This document shows positions 51,836 through 60,207 of a DNA stretch of 64,000 nt, piece after piece. The translations under genes were made by a program, and so were the position numbers. Each line of letters begins with the position of its first letter. Within the stretch, counting starts at the first letter, position 1. The notes beneath the pieces are model-generated. The model made no database searches and was not told the origin of the DNA. It saw only the letters and a list, made by a program, of their open reading frames with translations. Origin of the DNA: Solirubrobacteraceae bacterium (lineage in GTDB: Bacteria; Actinomycetota; Thermoleophilia; Solirubrobacterales; Solirubrobacteraceae); the NCBI GenBank assembly GCA_023230855.1, contig JALNWQ010000002.1, positions 62,001-126,000 on the forward strand, in the 5' to 3' direction.

Positions 51836-51904
51836 CGGTCCGTCCAGTATGGCGGTCGCGTCGGCGACGGGGACGCCGCTCCGGGTCACGCTACCGTGCC
51901 CGTC

Positions 51905-52273
51905 ATGCCACGTGACGACGCCGACCTCGTCTGGTCCAGCGACGGGGGCGACCGACGCACCCGATCGGGGTCCGGCCGCGCGCCGGGCCGTCGGGGACGA
52001 GGGCCCGCGACGCCGGCCCGTCCCGCCGCCGCCGGCGGGCGGGTGAAGGTCCGTCGCGAGACCGCGGGTCGCCGCGGCAAGACCGTGACGACCGTCAGCG
52101 ACGTCCCCGTCGACGGTGACGCGCTGCGGGCCCTGGCGGGACGGCTGAAGAAGCGCTGCGGCGTGGGCGGCTCGGCCAAGGACGGCGTGATCGAGATCCA
52201 GGGCGACCACCGCGACGTCGTGCTCGAGATCCTCCTGGCCGAGGGGTTCGACGCGGTCCTCGCGGGCGGCTGA
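51905..52273 (+). CDS. SUI1/YciH-type translation initiation factor-like protein
   Basis: A 122-residue protein. The SUI1 domain occupies the last 75 residues: VKVRRETAGRRGKTVTTVSD, LAGRLKKRCGVGGSAKDGVI and EIQGDHRDVVLEILLAEGF. The KKRCGVGGS loop is the eIF1/SUI1 signature. Bacterial homologues such as E. coli YciH influence initiation fidelity. The first 45 residues are a basic Gly/Arg/Pro-rich leader. ATG 51905 or GTG 51896 starts it. Confidence 0.9.
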   Translation: MPRDDADLVWSSDGGDRRTRSGSGRAPGRRGRGPATPARPAAAGGRVKVRRETAGRRGKTVTTVSDVPVDGDALRALAGRLKKRCGVGGSAKDGVIEIQGDHRDVVLEILLAEGFDAVLAGG

Positions 52274-52506
52274 CCCTCGGGGGTCGCGCGGGCGCCCGAC
52301 GTCAGGGTCCCGCAGGCCGCCGTCCGGTCGCGCGCCACCGCTCCGCCGATCGTCCATCCGTCTGCGTGGACGCCGTACATCGCCCGTCCACCCGTCCGCA
52401 CCGGGGCCATGCGCCTCCTCGCCGCCTGCGCCCCCGATAAGGTCCGGTCGTGCGTCGCCTGCGTGGGCGACGCCCATCCGTCCCGTCCCTCCCCCAGGAG
52501 ACCACC

Positions 52507-53187
52507 GTGTCCCGAAGGATCATCGCCGCCGCGGTCCCGACCGCCGCGCTGCTCGCCGTCGCGGTCCCCGCGACGACCCAGGCCGCCACGATCACCCCGA
52601 CGAAGGCGTGCTACACGCGCGTTCCGACGAAGGGCAGCGAGCCGATCGTCGTCAACATCACCGGCGGCATCCCCGGAGGCCGCTTCCAGGTGTTCGACCC
52701 GGGCAACCGGGCGTCGAGCACCACCGGCACCTTCGACGCCCTCGGCAACGCGACCGCCGCGATGGCGAGCTTCAGCACCGGCAGCATCAACCCGTCGAAG
52801 GGCAAGACGCTGCAGATCAAGGTCCAGGAGTTCACCCCGAACGGCCCGGTCGAGACCGGCAGCACGACGGTGAAGGTCACGAACCTGTCGCTCTCGCTGG
52901 CCCGCACGCCTCGCAGCGCCTACGCGCGCCGCACCTGGCGCGTGTCGGGGATCACCCCGCTGTCGGGCGGCAACGTGCTCTACGCGACCTGGCGACGCGG
53001 CAACAAGACGGTCAAGCGCATCCGCCTGGGCAAGGCGAACGCCTGCGGCTACCTCAAGGTCCGCAAGTCCGCGATCCCCCGGAGCAAGCACCGTCGGTTC
53101 AAGCTCTACGTGCACTCGGGCAAGAAGTTCTCGTCGAAGAAGCCCTTCGTCGGCCAGAGCGTCCGGGTCATCCGCCGGTACTTCTGA
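52507..53187 (+). CDS. Secreted protein, unknown function
   Basis: A 226-residue protein with a clear signal peptide (SRRIIAAAVPTAALLAVAVP, cleavage near TQAATI). The mature part looks like one or two Ig-like beta domains (PIVVNITGGIPGGRFQVFD, TLQIKVQEFTPNGPVETG), then a basic stretch NKTVKRIRLGKANACGYLKV that recalls secreted actinobacterial envelope proteins. Two cysteines are present. GTG 52507 has AGGAG at 52496-52500 six bases upstream. Family unknown to me. Confidence 0.8.
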   Translation: MSRRIIAAAVPTAALLAVAVPATTQAATITPTKACYTRVPTKGSEPIVVNITGGIPGGRFQVFDPGNRASSTTGTFDALGNATAAMASFSTGSINPSKGKTLQIKVQEFTPNGPVETGSTTVKVTNLSLSLARTPRSAYARRTWRVSGITPLSGGNVLYATWRRGNKTVKRIRLGKANACGYLKVRKSAIPRSKHRRFKLYVHSGKKFSSKKPFVGQSVRVIRRYF

Positions 53188-53310
53188 GCGTCGCGCCGTC
53201 GGACGACCGGACCGCGGTCGTCCGCCGGCGGTGGCGGCCGACGGCGCACGTCGCCCCGCGAGCGTCGGCCCCGGCGCAGCCGCGTGGCGCGCCGCCCGAC
53301 GCGCCGCCAC

Positions 53311-54645
53311 TCAGAGCGGCAGGTACCGGTCGAGCTCCCAGCGGGTGACCTGCACCCGGTACTCCTCCCACTCCTCGCGCTTGATCTCGACGAACCGGTC
53401 GAGCGTGTGCTCGCCGAGCGCCCGCAGGACGAGCTCGGACTCCGCGGTCAGCTCGATCGCCTCGCCGAGGGTCTCGGGCAGCAGCTCGATCCCCAGCCGG
53501 CGCCGCTCGTCCGGCAGCAGGTGGTAGAGGTTGCGCTCCATCGGCTCGGGCAGCTCGTAGCCCTTCTCGATCCCGTCGAGCCCGGCGTGCAGGAGCAAGG
53601 CGAAGACGAGGTAGGGGTTGCAGCCCGGGTCGGGGCAGCGCAGCTCCATCCGCGTCGCCTGCTCCTTGCCCGGGTGGTACATGGGGACCCGCACGAGCGC
53701 CGACCGGTTGCGCCGCGACCACGCGAGGTACACCGGCGCCTCGTACCCGGGCGCCAGGCGCTTGTAGCTGTTGACCCACTGGGCGAACACCGCCGACATC
53801 TCGCGCGCGTGGCGGAGCTGACCGGCGATGAACGCCTTGCCGACGTCGGAGAGGAAGTACCGGTCCTCCGGGTCGAAGAACGCGTTGCGACCGTCGCGGA
53901 ACAGCGACAGGTGCGTGTGCATCCCGGACCCGTTCTCGTCGCTCAACGGCTTGGGCATGAAGGACGCGTGCCAGCCGTGCTGCATCGCGATCTCCTTGAC
54001 CGTCAACCGGTAGGTCATGCAGTCGTCGGCCATCTTCAGCGCGTCGGCGTAGCGGATGTCGATCTCGTGCTGGGACGGCCCGCCCTCGTGGTGGCTGTAC
54101 TCGACCTTCATCCCGAGCCGCTCGAGTGCCAGGCACGTATCGCGTCGCACGTCCGATCCCGCGTCGAGCGCGGTGAGGTCGAAGTACCCGCCCTCGTCCA
54201 GCGGCTCGGGGGTCCGCGCGTCGCGGAACAGGTAGTACTCCAGCTCGGGACCGACGTTGAAGGTGTCGAAGCCCATGGCGGACGCCCGCTTGAGCGCCCG
54301 CTTGAGGATGTAGCGCGGGTCGCCCTCGTACGGCTGCCCCTCCGGCGTCTGCACGTCGCAGAAGATCCGGGCGACGCCCTCCGTCTCCGGAGCCCACGGC
54401 AGGATCGCGAACGTGCTCGGGTCCGGCATGGCGATCATGTCGGACTCCTCGACGGCGTTGAAGCCGGTGATGGAGGAGCCGTCGAACCCCATGCCGCCCT
54501 CGAACGCGTCGTCGAGCTCGGTCGCGTTGACCGAGAACGACTTGAGGCGCCCGAGGATGTCGGTGAACCACATCCGGACGAAGCGGATGTCGGCGTCCGC
54601 GACGGCGCGCTTGACGTCGTCGGCGGTGCTCGGGGTGTCGGGCAC
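53311..54645 (-). CDS. Glutamine synthetase, type I
   Basis: A 444-residue GS-I enzyme: MGFDGSSITGFNAVEESDM, VGPELEYYLF (metal-binding Glu), HHEGGPSQHEIDIRYADALK, NGSGMHTHLSLF (substrate His) and KEQATRMELRCPDPGCNPYL. The C-terminal region has MERNLYHLLPDER where adenylylated GS-I enzymes have a NLYDLPPEE-like site, so control by adenylylation is doubtful. Length fits the GS-I alpha/GlnA-like group. The GTG at 54645 begins MPDTPSTADDVKRAV. It may be a biosynthetic enzyme or one of the amine-using relatives common in actinobacteria. Confidence 0.92.
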   Translation of the reverse strand: MPDTPSTADDVKRAVADADIRFVRMWFTDILGRLKSFSVNATELDDAFEGGMGFDGSSITGFNAVEESDMIAMPDPSTFAILPWAPETEGVARIFCDVQTPEGQPYEGDPRYILKRALKRASAMGFDTFNVGPELEYYLFRDARTPEPLDEGGYFDLTALDAGSDVRRDTCLALERLGMKVEYSHHEGGPSQHEIDIRYADALKMADDCMTYRLTVKEIAMQHGWHASFMPKPLSDENGSGMHTHLSLFRDGRNAFFDPEDRYFLSDVGKAFIAGQLRHAREMSAVFAQWVNSYKRLAPGYEAPVYLAWSRRNRSALVRVPMYHPGKEQATRMELRCPDPGCNPYLVFALLLHAGLDGIEKGYELPEPMERNLYHLLPDERRRLGIELLPETLGEAIELTAESELVLRALGEHTLDRFVEIKREEWEEYRVQVTRWELDRYLPL

Positions 54646-54887
54646 GGTGGCGCTGGCTCCTGCGATCGTGGTCGGCGGCGTGGTGCGGGGGGCGATGATC
54701 GGCCTGGGGTCGACGCGAGGCCGGTGCGGCCGACGTCACGGCGCGGCCCGTCCCGCGCCGGCTCCCCGGCACGGTAGTGCAAGCACCGTCCGTCGCATGC
54801 CCTCGGGCCTGTGCCCGTGCCCGCGCGTGACGCGTGGATGACGATCGCAGGTCTGGGCCGGTCGCCCGGCGCCCGCGTGGAGCACGT

Positions 54888-55358
54888 TCAGGGGATGGAC
54901 CCGTCCACGGTGGCGGAACGGCCATCCGGTCCGCCGGCCCCGACCGCGGGGGCCGTCGACGACGGCGACGCCACCCCGGGCGCGCCGGACACGACGTCGC
55001 GGTCCTCGGCCGCCGCACCGGGGCCGTCGAGCCACTGGCGGCCCCAGCGGGACAGCGCGTCGACGGCCGGGCGCAGCGCCCGCCCCTTGGCGGTGAGCTC
55101 GTACTCGACGCGCACCGGGGGACCGGCATGCACGGTCCGGACGACGACCTGCTCCGCCTCGAGCTCCTTCATCCGTTGCGACAGCACTCGATCGGACACC
55201 CCGGGAACCCGCGCGCGCAGCGCGCTGAACCGGTGCGGGCCGTCGTCGAGCAGCACGGCGATGATCGCGCCGCTCCACCGTCGGCCGATGAGCTCGACGG
55301 CGGAGTGGTAGCGCGGGCAGCAGCAGCCCGGGTCGTCGGTGTCGTCCACGGCGGTCAC
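54888..55358 (-). CDS. HxlR-family transcriptional regulator with N-terminal cysteine cluster
   Basis: A 156-residue winged-helix regulator: YHSAVELIGRRWSGAIIAVL, RFSALRARVPGVSDRVLSQR, KELEAEQVVVRTVHAGPPVR and VEYELTAKGRAL. Cys12, Cys13 and Cys14 precede the HTH; conserved N-terminal cysteines in HxlR proteins such as YodB and HypR are redox sensors. The C-terminal 40 residues are a low-complexity tail. GTG 55358. An AhpD-like gene lies 75 bases upstream on the same strand, and an inverted repeat of the HxlR operator type lies before that gene (56045-56061). Confidence 0.88.
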   Translation of the reverse strand: MTAVDDTDDPGCCCPRYHSAVELIGRRWSGAIIAVLLDDGPHRFSALRARVPGVSDRVLSQRMKELEAEQVVVRTVHAGPPVRVEYELTAKGRALRPAVDALSRWGRQWLDGPGAAAEDRDVVSGAPGVASPSSTAPAVGAGGPDGRSATVDGSIP

Positions 55359-55432
55359 GGGGAGGTCTCCCCATCGTACGCCGCACCCGTGTCGTCGCTG
55401 CGAGCCGGGCGCGGCCGCGAGGGCGGTCGCCG

Positions 55433-55996
55433 TCAGGCGGCCCGGAGCTGCCGGGACTCCTCGCTCGACCCGTCGATCGGCACGTCGCCGGCGATGTTCA
55501 CGAGGGCGGAGAACACCTCGATCGACGCGAACGCGATCGCCTCGAGCAGGGCCTCCTCGGTCCAGCCGAGCTCGAGCGCCTCCTCCTGGAGCGCGGCGGG
55601 GGGCTGGCTGCGCTTCTGCAGCAGATGACCGACGTAGCGGAGCAGCACGTCCTGCCTGGGATCGTCGGACGAGAACCGGCGGGCGGCGCGGACCTCGTCC
55701 ATCCCGACGCCGAGCGATCGCGCGACGCGCGCGTGGAGCTTGACCTCGGGCCCCGAGTGGAAGTGCTCGGCGACGGCGATCGAGATCCGCTCCTTCGTCG
55801 GCTGGTCGAGGACCCCACGGCGCAGCTCGTTGCGCATGCGGGCGTAGCCGCGCAGCGCCGCCGGCGATCCGGCGAGCACGCCGATGAGGTTGGGGAGCTG
55901 TCCGGCCGAGGCGAGCGCACCCTTGATGACCGGCAGGGAGCCCTCGGGGGCCGAGAGGTCGTCGTGGATGGTGAAGCGGCTCATGGCGGTCGGCAT
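55433..55996 (-). CDS. Carboxymuconolactone decarboxylase/AhpD-like protein without CxxC
   Basis: A 187-residue protein of the AhpD-like fold: GQLPNLIGVLAGSPAALRGY, QPTKERISIAVAEHFHSGPE and VGHLLQKRSQPPAAL. The catalytic cysteine pair usually seen in this segment (EANxCxYC) is replaced by EHFHSGPE near residues 77-84, so it is probably not a peroxidase by the classical mechanism. ATG 55996 has GGAAGG seven bases upstream; TTG 56002 and ATG 55984 are alternatives. It is likely controlled by the adjacent HxlR regulator. Confidence 0.85.
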   Translation of the reverse strand: MPTAMSRFTIHDDLSAPEGSLPVIKGALASAGQLPNLIGVLAGSPAALRGYARMRNELRRGVLDQPTKERISIAVAEHFHSGPEVKLHARVARSLGVGMDEVRAARRFSSDDPRQDVLLRYVGHLLQKRSQPPAALQEEALELGWTEEALLEAIAFASIEVFSALVNIAGDVPIDGSSEESRQLRAA

Positions 55997-56044
55997 CGTC
56001 AAACCTTCCAGCGGGGGTTTACCTGCGCTTCACACGATGAAGCG

Positions 56045-56061
56045 ACTTACTGATCGTAAGT
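56045..56061. promoter_or_regulatory. Inverted repeat upstream of the AhpD-like gene, probable HxlR operator
   Basis: ACTTAC (56045-56050) and GTAAGT (56056-56061) are perfect arms around TGATC. CTTAC/GTAAG half-sites are typical of HxlR-family operators. It is 49 bases upstream of the AhpD-like start. Next to it CGCTTCA (56026-56032) and TGAAGCG (56038-56044) form a second inverted repeat. The region is unusually AT-rich. Confidence 0.6.
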
Positions 56062-56257
56062 GTACCCGGGTGGCCGGGAATCTCAAGGGCGTCGCCGACG
56101 GCCGTCGCAACTGTGAAGTTGATCGCTATCTGGCGGTCTTTTCGCAGCGTTATCTGGCGCCGACCGGCGTCCCGCTGAGGATCCTCGACTGGGACGCACC
56201 GCGGCGGGGTTGGGCGGGCTTCTTGCGTCGGCACCCGGCGGCATCGACGATGCGCGG

Positions 56258-56614
56258 GTGCCTCATTCGTCGTTGACGTCCATCGCCCCGGTCTTCTCGA
56301 CGTCGAACGTCGAACGGTGGCTGAAGCACTATCGGGCGCTGGGCTTCTCCGTCGATGCGTTCGACGAGGGCTACGGATTCGCGTCGCGTGACGCAATCGA
56401 GCTGCACGTCTCCTATAACGCCGAGCACGATCCCGCACGCACCGCCGGCTGCGCTTACGTCGCGGTCGATGACGCTGACGATCTGGCACGCGAATGGGGC
56501 GCCGTGCAGGGCGGCCGGAGCATCGCTCCCGTCGGCACGGACTACGGCACGCGCGAGGGAGCGCACATCGACCCCGACGGGAACCTGATCCGTTTCGGCA
56601 GTCGACGCAGCTAG
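56258..56614 (+). CDS. VOC/glyoxalase-like (bleomycin-resistance fold) protein
   Basis: A 118-residue single-unit VOC protein: SIAPVFSTSNVERWLKHYRAL, GFSVDAFDEGYGFASRDAIE, LHVSYNAEHDPARTAGCAYV and REGAHIDPDGNLIRFGSR. The final HIDPDGNLIRF is the family's conserved edge strand. Proteins of this type bind small molecules or metals; specificity is unknown. I use GTG 56258, though a longer frame starts at 56210. Two CGYTATCTGGCG words 24 bases apart (56124 and 56148) lie upstream and may be a regulator site. Confidence 0.85.
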   Translation: MPHSSLTSIAPVFSTSNVERWLKHYRALGFSVDAFDEGYGFASRDAIELHVSYNAEHDPARTAGCAYVAVDDADDLAREWGAVQGGRSIAPVGTDYGTREGAHIDPDGNLIRFGSRRS

Positions 56615-56754
56615 TCGTGCGTGTCGAGCAGGTCGTCGTCGAGCTCGTCGTCGTCGGGAAGGTTCTTGCCAGCGATCCAGAGGCCCCCCATGACGATCGC
56701 GACGGGCGAGAGGTAGAGCAGCGCGTGGAGCGGGTCGGCGATGTGCGCGAGCAC
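56611..56754 (-). CDS. 47-residue membrane protein downstream of SCO
   Basis: A very small frame: VLAHIADPLHALLYLSPVAI, then VMGGLWIAGKNLPDDDELDD. One hydrophobic helix is followed by an acidic tail. The GTG at 56754 lies six bases after the SCO stop, so it is probably translated from the same mRNA. Small one-helix proteins beside SCO or oxidase genes are common; the role is unknown. The frame would be missed by length cut-offs. Confidence 0.6.
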   Translation of the reverse strand: MLAHIADPLHALLYLSPVAIVMGGLWIAGKNLPDDDELDDDLLDTHD

Positions 56755-56759
56755 CGGAT

Positions 56760-57407
56760 CTAGCCTTTCGTCTCGGCGGTCGTGCTCAGGCGCGAGACGA
56801 CGCCTACGTCGTGGGCGAGACCGTCGCTGGTGAGCTTGTCGGCCGGCCACGCGACGCGCTGGCGGCCTCGGTGGTCGAGGACGACGACGTAGGCGGAGTG
56901 GTCGAACGCCTCGCCTTGGGGCTGGATGCGGTACGCGTCCCAGACGGGCTTGAGCTGTTGATAGGTACCGAGGAGGTAGGACGCGCGGCCGCGGAGGTCC
57001 ATCTTGTTGAGGTAGCGCTGTGCGGCCTGGGGGTCGTCGTTCTTCGGGTCGACGCTGATGATGAGCGTCGAGACAGGGGTCTTGATGTTGTCGAGAGCGG
57101 AGGCAACCTGGCGGGCGATGGCGGGGCAGGTGTCCTCACAGGAGGTGTAGAGGAACGTGACGATCGCGGGCCGGCCGCGGAGCTGCTCGATGGTGCGGAG
57201 CTGTCCGTCCTGGTCGCGGAGTCGGAACGGCGGGGATGGCAGGAGCGTGGTGCCGCCGTCGCGGGCGGCACCGCGGTACGGCGACCCGTCGGTCTGCACA
57301 CCGTCCTCGACCGTCGCGGTGATCGGCTGGGCGGTGGCCAGGACGACCAGCACGCCGAGCACGACGACGGCGGAGACCAGCAGCGAGAGGAACAGCCGGG
57401 GATGCAT
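56760..57407 (-). CDS. SCO family copper chaperone/thioredoxin-like protein
   Basis: A 215-residue SCO1/SenC protein. It has an N-terminal membrane anchor (LFLSLLVSAVVVLGVLVVLA). The thioredoxin fold carries VTFLYTSCEDTCP with Cys90 and Cys94, DPKNDDPQAAQRYLNKM, and the metal-binding His170 in EAFDHSAYVVV. All three copper ligands are present. It faces the outside of the membrane and delivers copper to cytochrome oxidase or acts as a redox factor. The operon contains an ICMT-like protein and a P1B ATPase. ATG 57407 begins the anchor; GTG 57413 is an alternative. Confidence 0.9.
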   Translation of the reverse strand: MHPRLFLSLLVSAVVVLGVLVVLATAQPITATVEDGVQTDGSPYRGAARDGGTTLLPSPPFRLRDQDGQLRTIEQLRGRPAIVTFLYTSCEDTCPAIARQVASALDNIKTPVSTLIISVDPKNDDPQAAQRYLNKMDLRGRASYLLGTYQQLKPVWDAYRIQPQGEAFDHSAYVVVLDHRGRQRVAWPADKLTSDGLAHDVGVVSRLSTTAETKG

Positions 57408-57418
57408 CGGCACGGTGC

Positions 57419-58054
57419 TCAGTCGGCCGCGACCGGTGTGCGGCCGGCGGGACGAAGCCGGCCGAGGCGGGGTACGAACCGTCCGACCTGGGCGGCGTAG
57501 CTGGTGAACGCGTCGGGGTGCTGGGTGCGGAGGTAGGGCTCTTCGGCGCAGCGGACCTGCACCTCGATCGCGACGATCAGCCCGATCAGTCCGAGGGCTG
57601 CGGCGGCGTTGGGGGTCAGGAGCGCGAGGCCGAGCGCGGCGAGGGTCATGGCGGTGAAGATCGGGTTGCGCACCTGTGCGAAGAGCCCGCGGGTGACCAG
57701 CGCGGTCTGCTCGTCTTGGTCTACGCCGATCCGCCACGAGACACCCATGTCGATCTGCGCCCGGACAGTCATCGCGATCCCCAGGACGGCGATGACGGCA
57801 CCGAGGGCCTGCACCACGCCGGTGTTCAGGGCGCCGATCGGGTTAAGGGTGTCGGTGGTCTGGAGGATCGGGGCGGCGACGCCGCAGATGAGGGCAAGGA
57901 CGAAGAGGACGCCGCCCCACCACTCCGCGGTGCGCGGGGTGCCGCTGATCCCACGAAAGCCGGTGCTGCCGGTGTTCTTGACCTGCAGCCAGGTGCGCCA
58001 GCCGAACGCGACGGCGAGGTAGAGGGCGTAGAGGGCGACGGCGAGCGTGGGCAT
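57419..58054 (-). CDS. ICMT/PEMT-like integral membrane methyltransferase
   Basis: A 211-residue membrane protein. Several helices lead to the C-terminal SAM-binding region of isoprenylcysteine-methyltransferase-like enzymes: ALVTRGLFAQVRNPIFTAMT (RNP motif), then RCAEEPYLRTQHPDAFTSY (EExxL...P.F..Y). The VRNPIF and EEPYL pairs are family hallmarks. Bacterial members have various substrates; here it lies between a P1B ATPase and SCO, so it belongs to the metal operon. ATG 58054 is two bases from the ATPase stop. Confidence 0.87.
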   Translation of the reverse strand: MPTLAVALYALYLAVAFGWRTWLQVKNTGSTGFRGISGTPRTAEWWGGVLFVLALICGVAAPILQTTDTLNPIGALNTGVVQALGAVIAVLGIAMTVRAQIDMGVSWRIGVDQDEQTALVTRGLFAQVRNPIFTAMTLAALGLALLTPNAAAALGLIGLIVAIEVQVRCAEEPYLRTQHPDAFTSYAAQVGRFVPRLGRLRPAGRTPVAAD

Positions 58055-58056
58055 GA

Positions 58057-59769
58057 TCAGGCGGCAGGGTCGAGGGCCGGCACCGTATGGGCGGCGCGCG
58101 GTGCGGGCAGGGTGCTGGTGTGGGTGCGGCGGGGCCGGCGGGCGGCGCGCACACCGTTGGCGATGACGAGCAGCTCGGCGATCTCGTGCGCGGCGACGAC
58201 CGTTGCCAGGCCGAGGATCCCTAGACCGGCGAGTGGCACGAGGGCCAGCAGGATCAGGGCGGAGAGCGCGAGGTTCTGGCGCATGATCCGGTCCGCCCGG
58301 CGGGCATGGCCGATCGCGTCCGGCAGCGCCCTGAGGTCGGAGCCCATGAGCGCGACGTCGGCGGTCTCGATCGCCACGTCAGAGCCCATGGCGCCCATCG
58401 CGATTCCGACCCGCGCAGACGCCAGGGCCGGCGCGTCGTTGATGCCGTCGCCGACCATCGCCACCGGCGCCTTGGTGCTGAGGTCGTGGACGGCGGTGAG
58501 CTTGTCCTCGGGCAGCAGCTCGGCGCGGACGTCGTCGATGCCGGCCTGCGCCGCTAGGGCGCGGGCGGTAGCGGTGTTGTCGCCGGTGAGCATCGCGACC
58601 TGCCGCACGCCGACGGTCCGCAGCAGCGCGACGGCCTCGGCGGCTTCGGGCCGCAGTTCGTCACGGACGGCGACCGCACCGATCGTGCGGCCGGCACGCT
58701 CGACGAGGACGACGGTCGCGCCCTGCTCCTGCAGCCGCGCGACGTGGCCGGCGAGCGGGCCGGCGTCGATGAAGCCGGGCCGGCCGAGGCGGACCGCGAC
58801 GTCGTCGATGGTGCCGGTGAGGCCACTGCCGGCGACGTTCTGCACGTCGTCGGCGGCCGCGGTCCGGTCGGTCGCGGCGAGGATCGCGGCGGCGAGCGGG
58901 TGGTCGCTGCGGCCCTCCAGCGCGGCCGCGACGGCGAGCACCTCGTCGGCGGTGGTGCCGCCGGTGGTGAGGGTGTCGATGACGGTCGGCTGGTTGCGGG
59001 TCAGCGTGCCGGTCTTGTCCAGCGCGACGGTCCGGACGGACGCGAGCGCCTCGAGCGCCGCGCCGCCCTTGATGAGCACGCCGGCGCGGGTCGCGGCGCC
59101 GATGGCGGAGACGACGGTGATCGGGACGGCGATCGCGAACGCGCACGGCGACGCGGCGACGAGGACGACGAGGGCGCGGTTGATCCACTCGCCCGGGTCG
59201 CCGGACACCAGCGATCCGATGACGGCGACCAGGAGCGCGACGATCAGGACGCCGGGGACGAGCGGGCGGGCGACGCGGTCGGCGAGGCGTTGGCCGGCGC
59301 CCTTGCGGTCCTGCGCCTCCTCGACGATCCGCACGACACGCGCGAGCGAGTTCTCGCCGGCGCGGGCGGTGACCTCGACCTCGAGGACGCCGCCGCCGTT
59401 GATCGCCGCGGCGAACACGTCCTCGCCGGGGCCGCGCTCGACGGGCACGGACTCGCCGGTGATCGCGGACTGGTCCAGCGCGGAGCGGCCGGTGCGGATC
59501 GTGCCGTCGGTCGCCACACGCTCGCCGGCCTTGACGACCAGCAGGTCACCGAGCTGGAGCTCGGCGGGGTCGACGTCGAGCTCCCGTCCGTCACGGCGGA
59601 CGGTCGCGCGGTCGGGCACGAGGTCCATCAGTGCACGAAGACCCTGCCGGGTCCGGGTGAGAGCGTAGCTCTCCAGCGCTTCGGAGATGGCGAAGAGGAA
59701 CGCGAGGGTGGCAGCTTCGGCGAGCTGGTCGCGGTGGTGCTCGGCCAGCAGGCGGCACACGCGGCGCAC
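58057..59769 (-). CDS. P1B-4-type heavy-metal ATPase with shortened N-terminus
   Basis: A 570-residue metal-transporting P-type ATPase. It has TGESVP (104), the transmembrane SPC motif (207-209), DKTGTLT (Asp251), SDHPLA, MLTGDN and MVGDGINDAPAL. SPC together with the late HEIAELLVIANG marks the P1B-4 (Co/Fe-type) group. The start falls in the middle of what is normally the first membrane region; residues 1-20 lead directly into AEAATLAFLFAISEALE, so about 80-120 residues and at least two helices seem missing. GTG 59769 is 26 bases from the divergent fluoride-channel gene, which suggests a deletion junction. It may be a non-functional fragment or a variant. Confidence 0.85.
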   Translation of the reverse strand: MRRVCRLLAEHHRDQLAEAATLAFLFAISEALESYALTRTRQGLRALMDLVPDRATVRRDGRELDVDPAELQLGDLLVVKAGERVATDGTIRTGRSALDQSAITGESVPVERGPGEDVFAAAINGGGVLEVEVTARAGENSLARVVRIVEEAQDRKGAGQRLADRVARPLVPGVLIVALLVAVIGSLVSGDPGEWINRALVVLVAASPCAFAIAVPITVVSAIGAATRAGVLIKGGAALEALASVRTVALDKTGTLTRNQPTVIDTLTTGGTTADEVLAVAAALEGRSDHPLAAAILAATDRTAAADDVQNVAGSGLTGTIDDVAVRLGRPGFIDAGPLAGHVARLQEQGATVVLVERAGRTIGAVAVRDELRPEAAEAVALLRTVGVRQVAMLTGDNTATARALAAQAGIDDVRAELLPEDKLTAVHDLSTKAPVAMVGDGINDAPALASARVGIAMGAMGSDVAIETADVALMGSDLRALPDAIGHARRADRIMRQNLALSALILLALVPLAGLGILGLATVVAAHEIAELLVIANGVRAARRPRRTHTSTLPAPRAAHTVPALDPAA

Positions 59770-59795
59770 CGGCGGATCCCACCCGGGACGGCGTC

Positions 59796-60164
59796 GTGAG
59801 CGGCGTTCTGTTGTGGGCGGCGGTCGCGGTGACGGGCGGCTGCGGAGCGCTGCTGCGGCTGCTCGTCGACGAAGCGATCCGAAGCCGGACCGGTGGGTCG
59901 TGTCCGGTCGGGATCCTGGTGGTCAACGTCTCCGGATCGCTGCTGCTCGGCATCCTGGCTGGCGCGGCGCTGCCGTACGACATCGCGCTGATCGCCGCGA
60001 CTGCGTTCGTCGGCGCCTACACGACCTTCGCCACGTGGATGCTGGACATCGTCAACGCGACCGTCGAGCGCCTGATCGCGATCGCCATCGGCAACCTCAT
60101 CCTCAGCGTAAGTTTCGGTCTCTTGGCCGCGGCCATCGGGCGATCAGTCGGGATGCAACTCTGA
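59796..60164 (+). CDS. crcB: FluC/CrcB fluoride channel
   Basis: A 122-residue four-helix protein: CGALLRLLVDEAIR, VNVSGSLLLGILAG (Asn of the channel), FVGAYTTFATWMLDI (GxYTTFSTW motif) and IAIGNLILSVSFGLLAAAIG. These are the FluC/CrcB signature. It exports fluoride as a dual-topology dimer. One copy is seen here; some organisms have two halves. No fluoride riboswitch is evident because only 26 bases separate it from the divergent ATPase. GTG 59796. Confidence 0.93.
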   Translation: MSGVLLWAAVAVTGGCGALLRLLVDEAIRSRTGGSCPVGILVVNVSGSLLLGILAGAALPYDIALIAATAFVGAYTTFATWMLDIVNATVERLIAIAIGNLILSVSFGLLAAAIGRSVGMQL

Positions 60165-60207
60165 CCGCTTCCGGGGCCGACAGCCCTCGACCCCGGAAGC
60201 GTACGGA

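Noticed and set aside
59770..59795. Fluoride riboswitch before crcB
   Set aside because: Only 26 bases lie between the divergent genes and the conserved riboswitch core is not visible.
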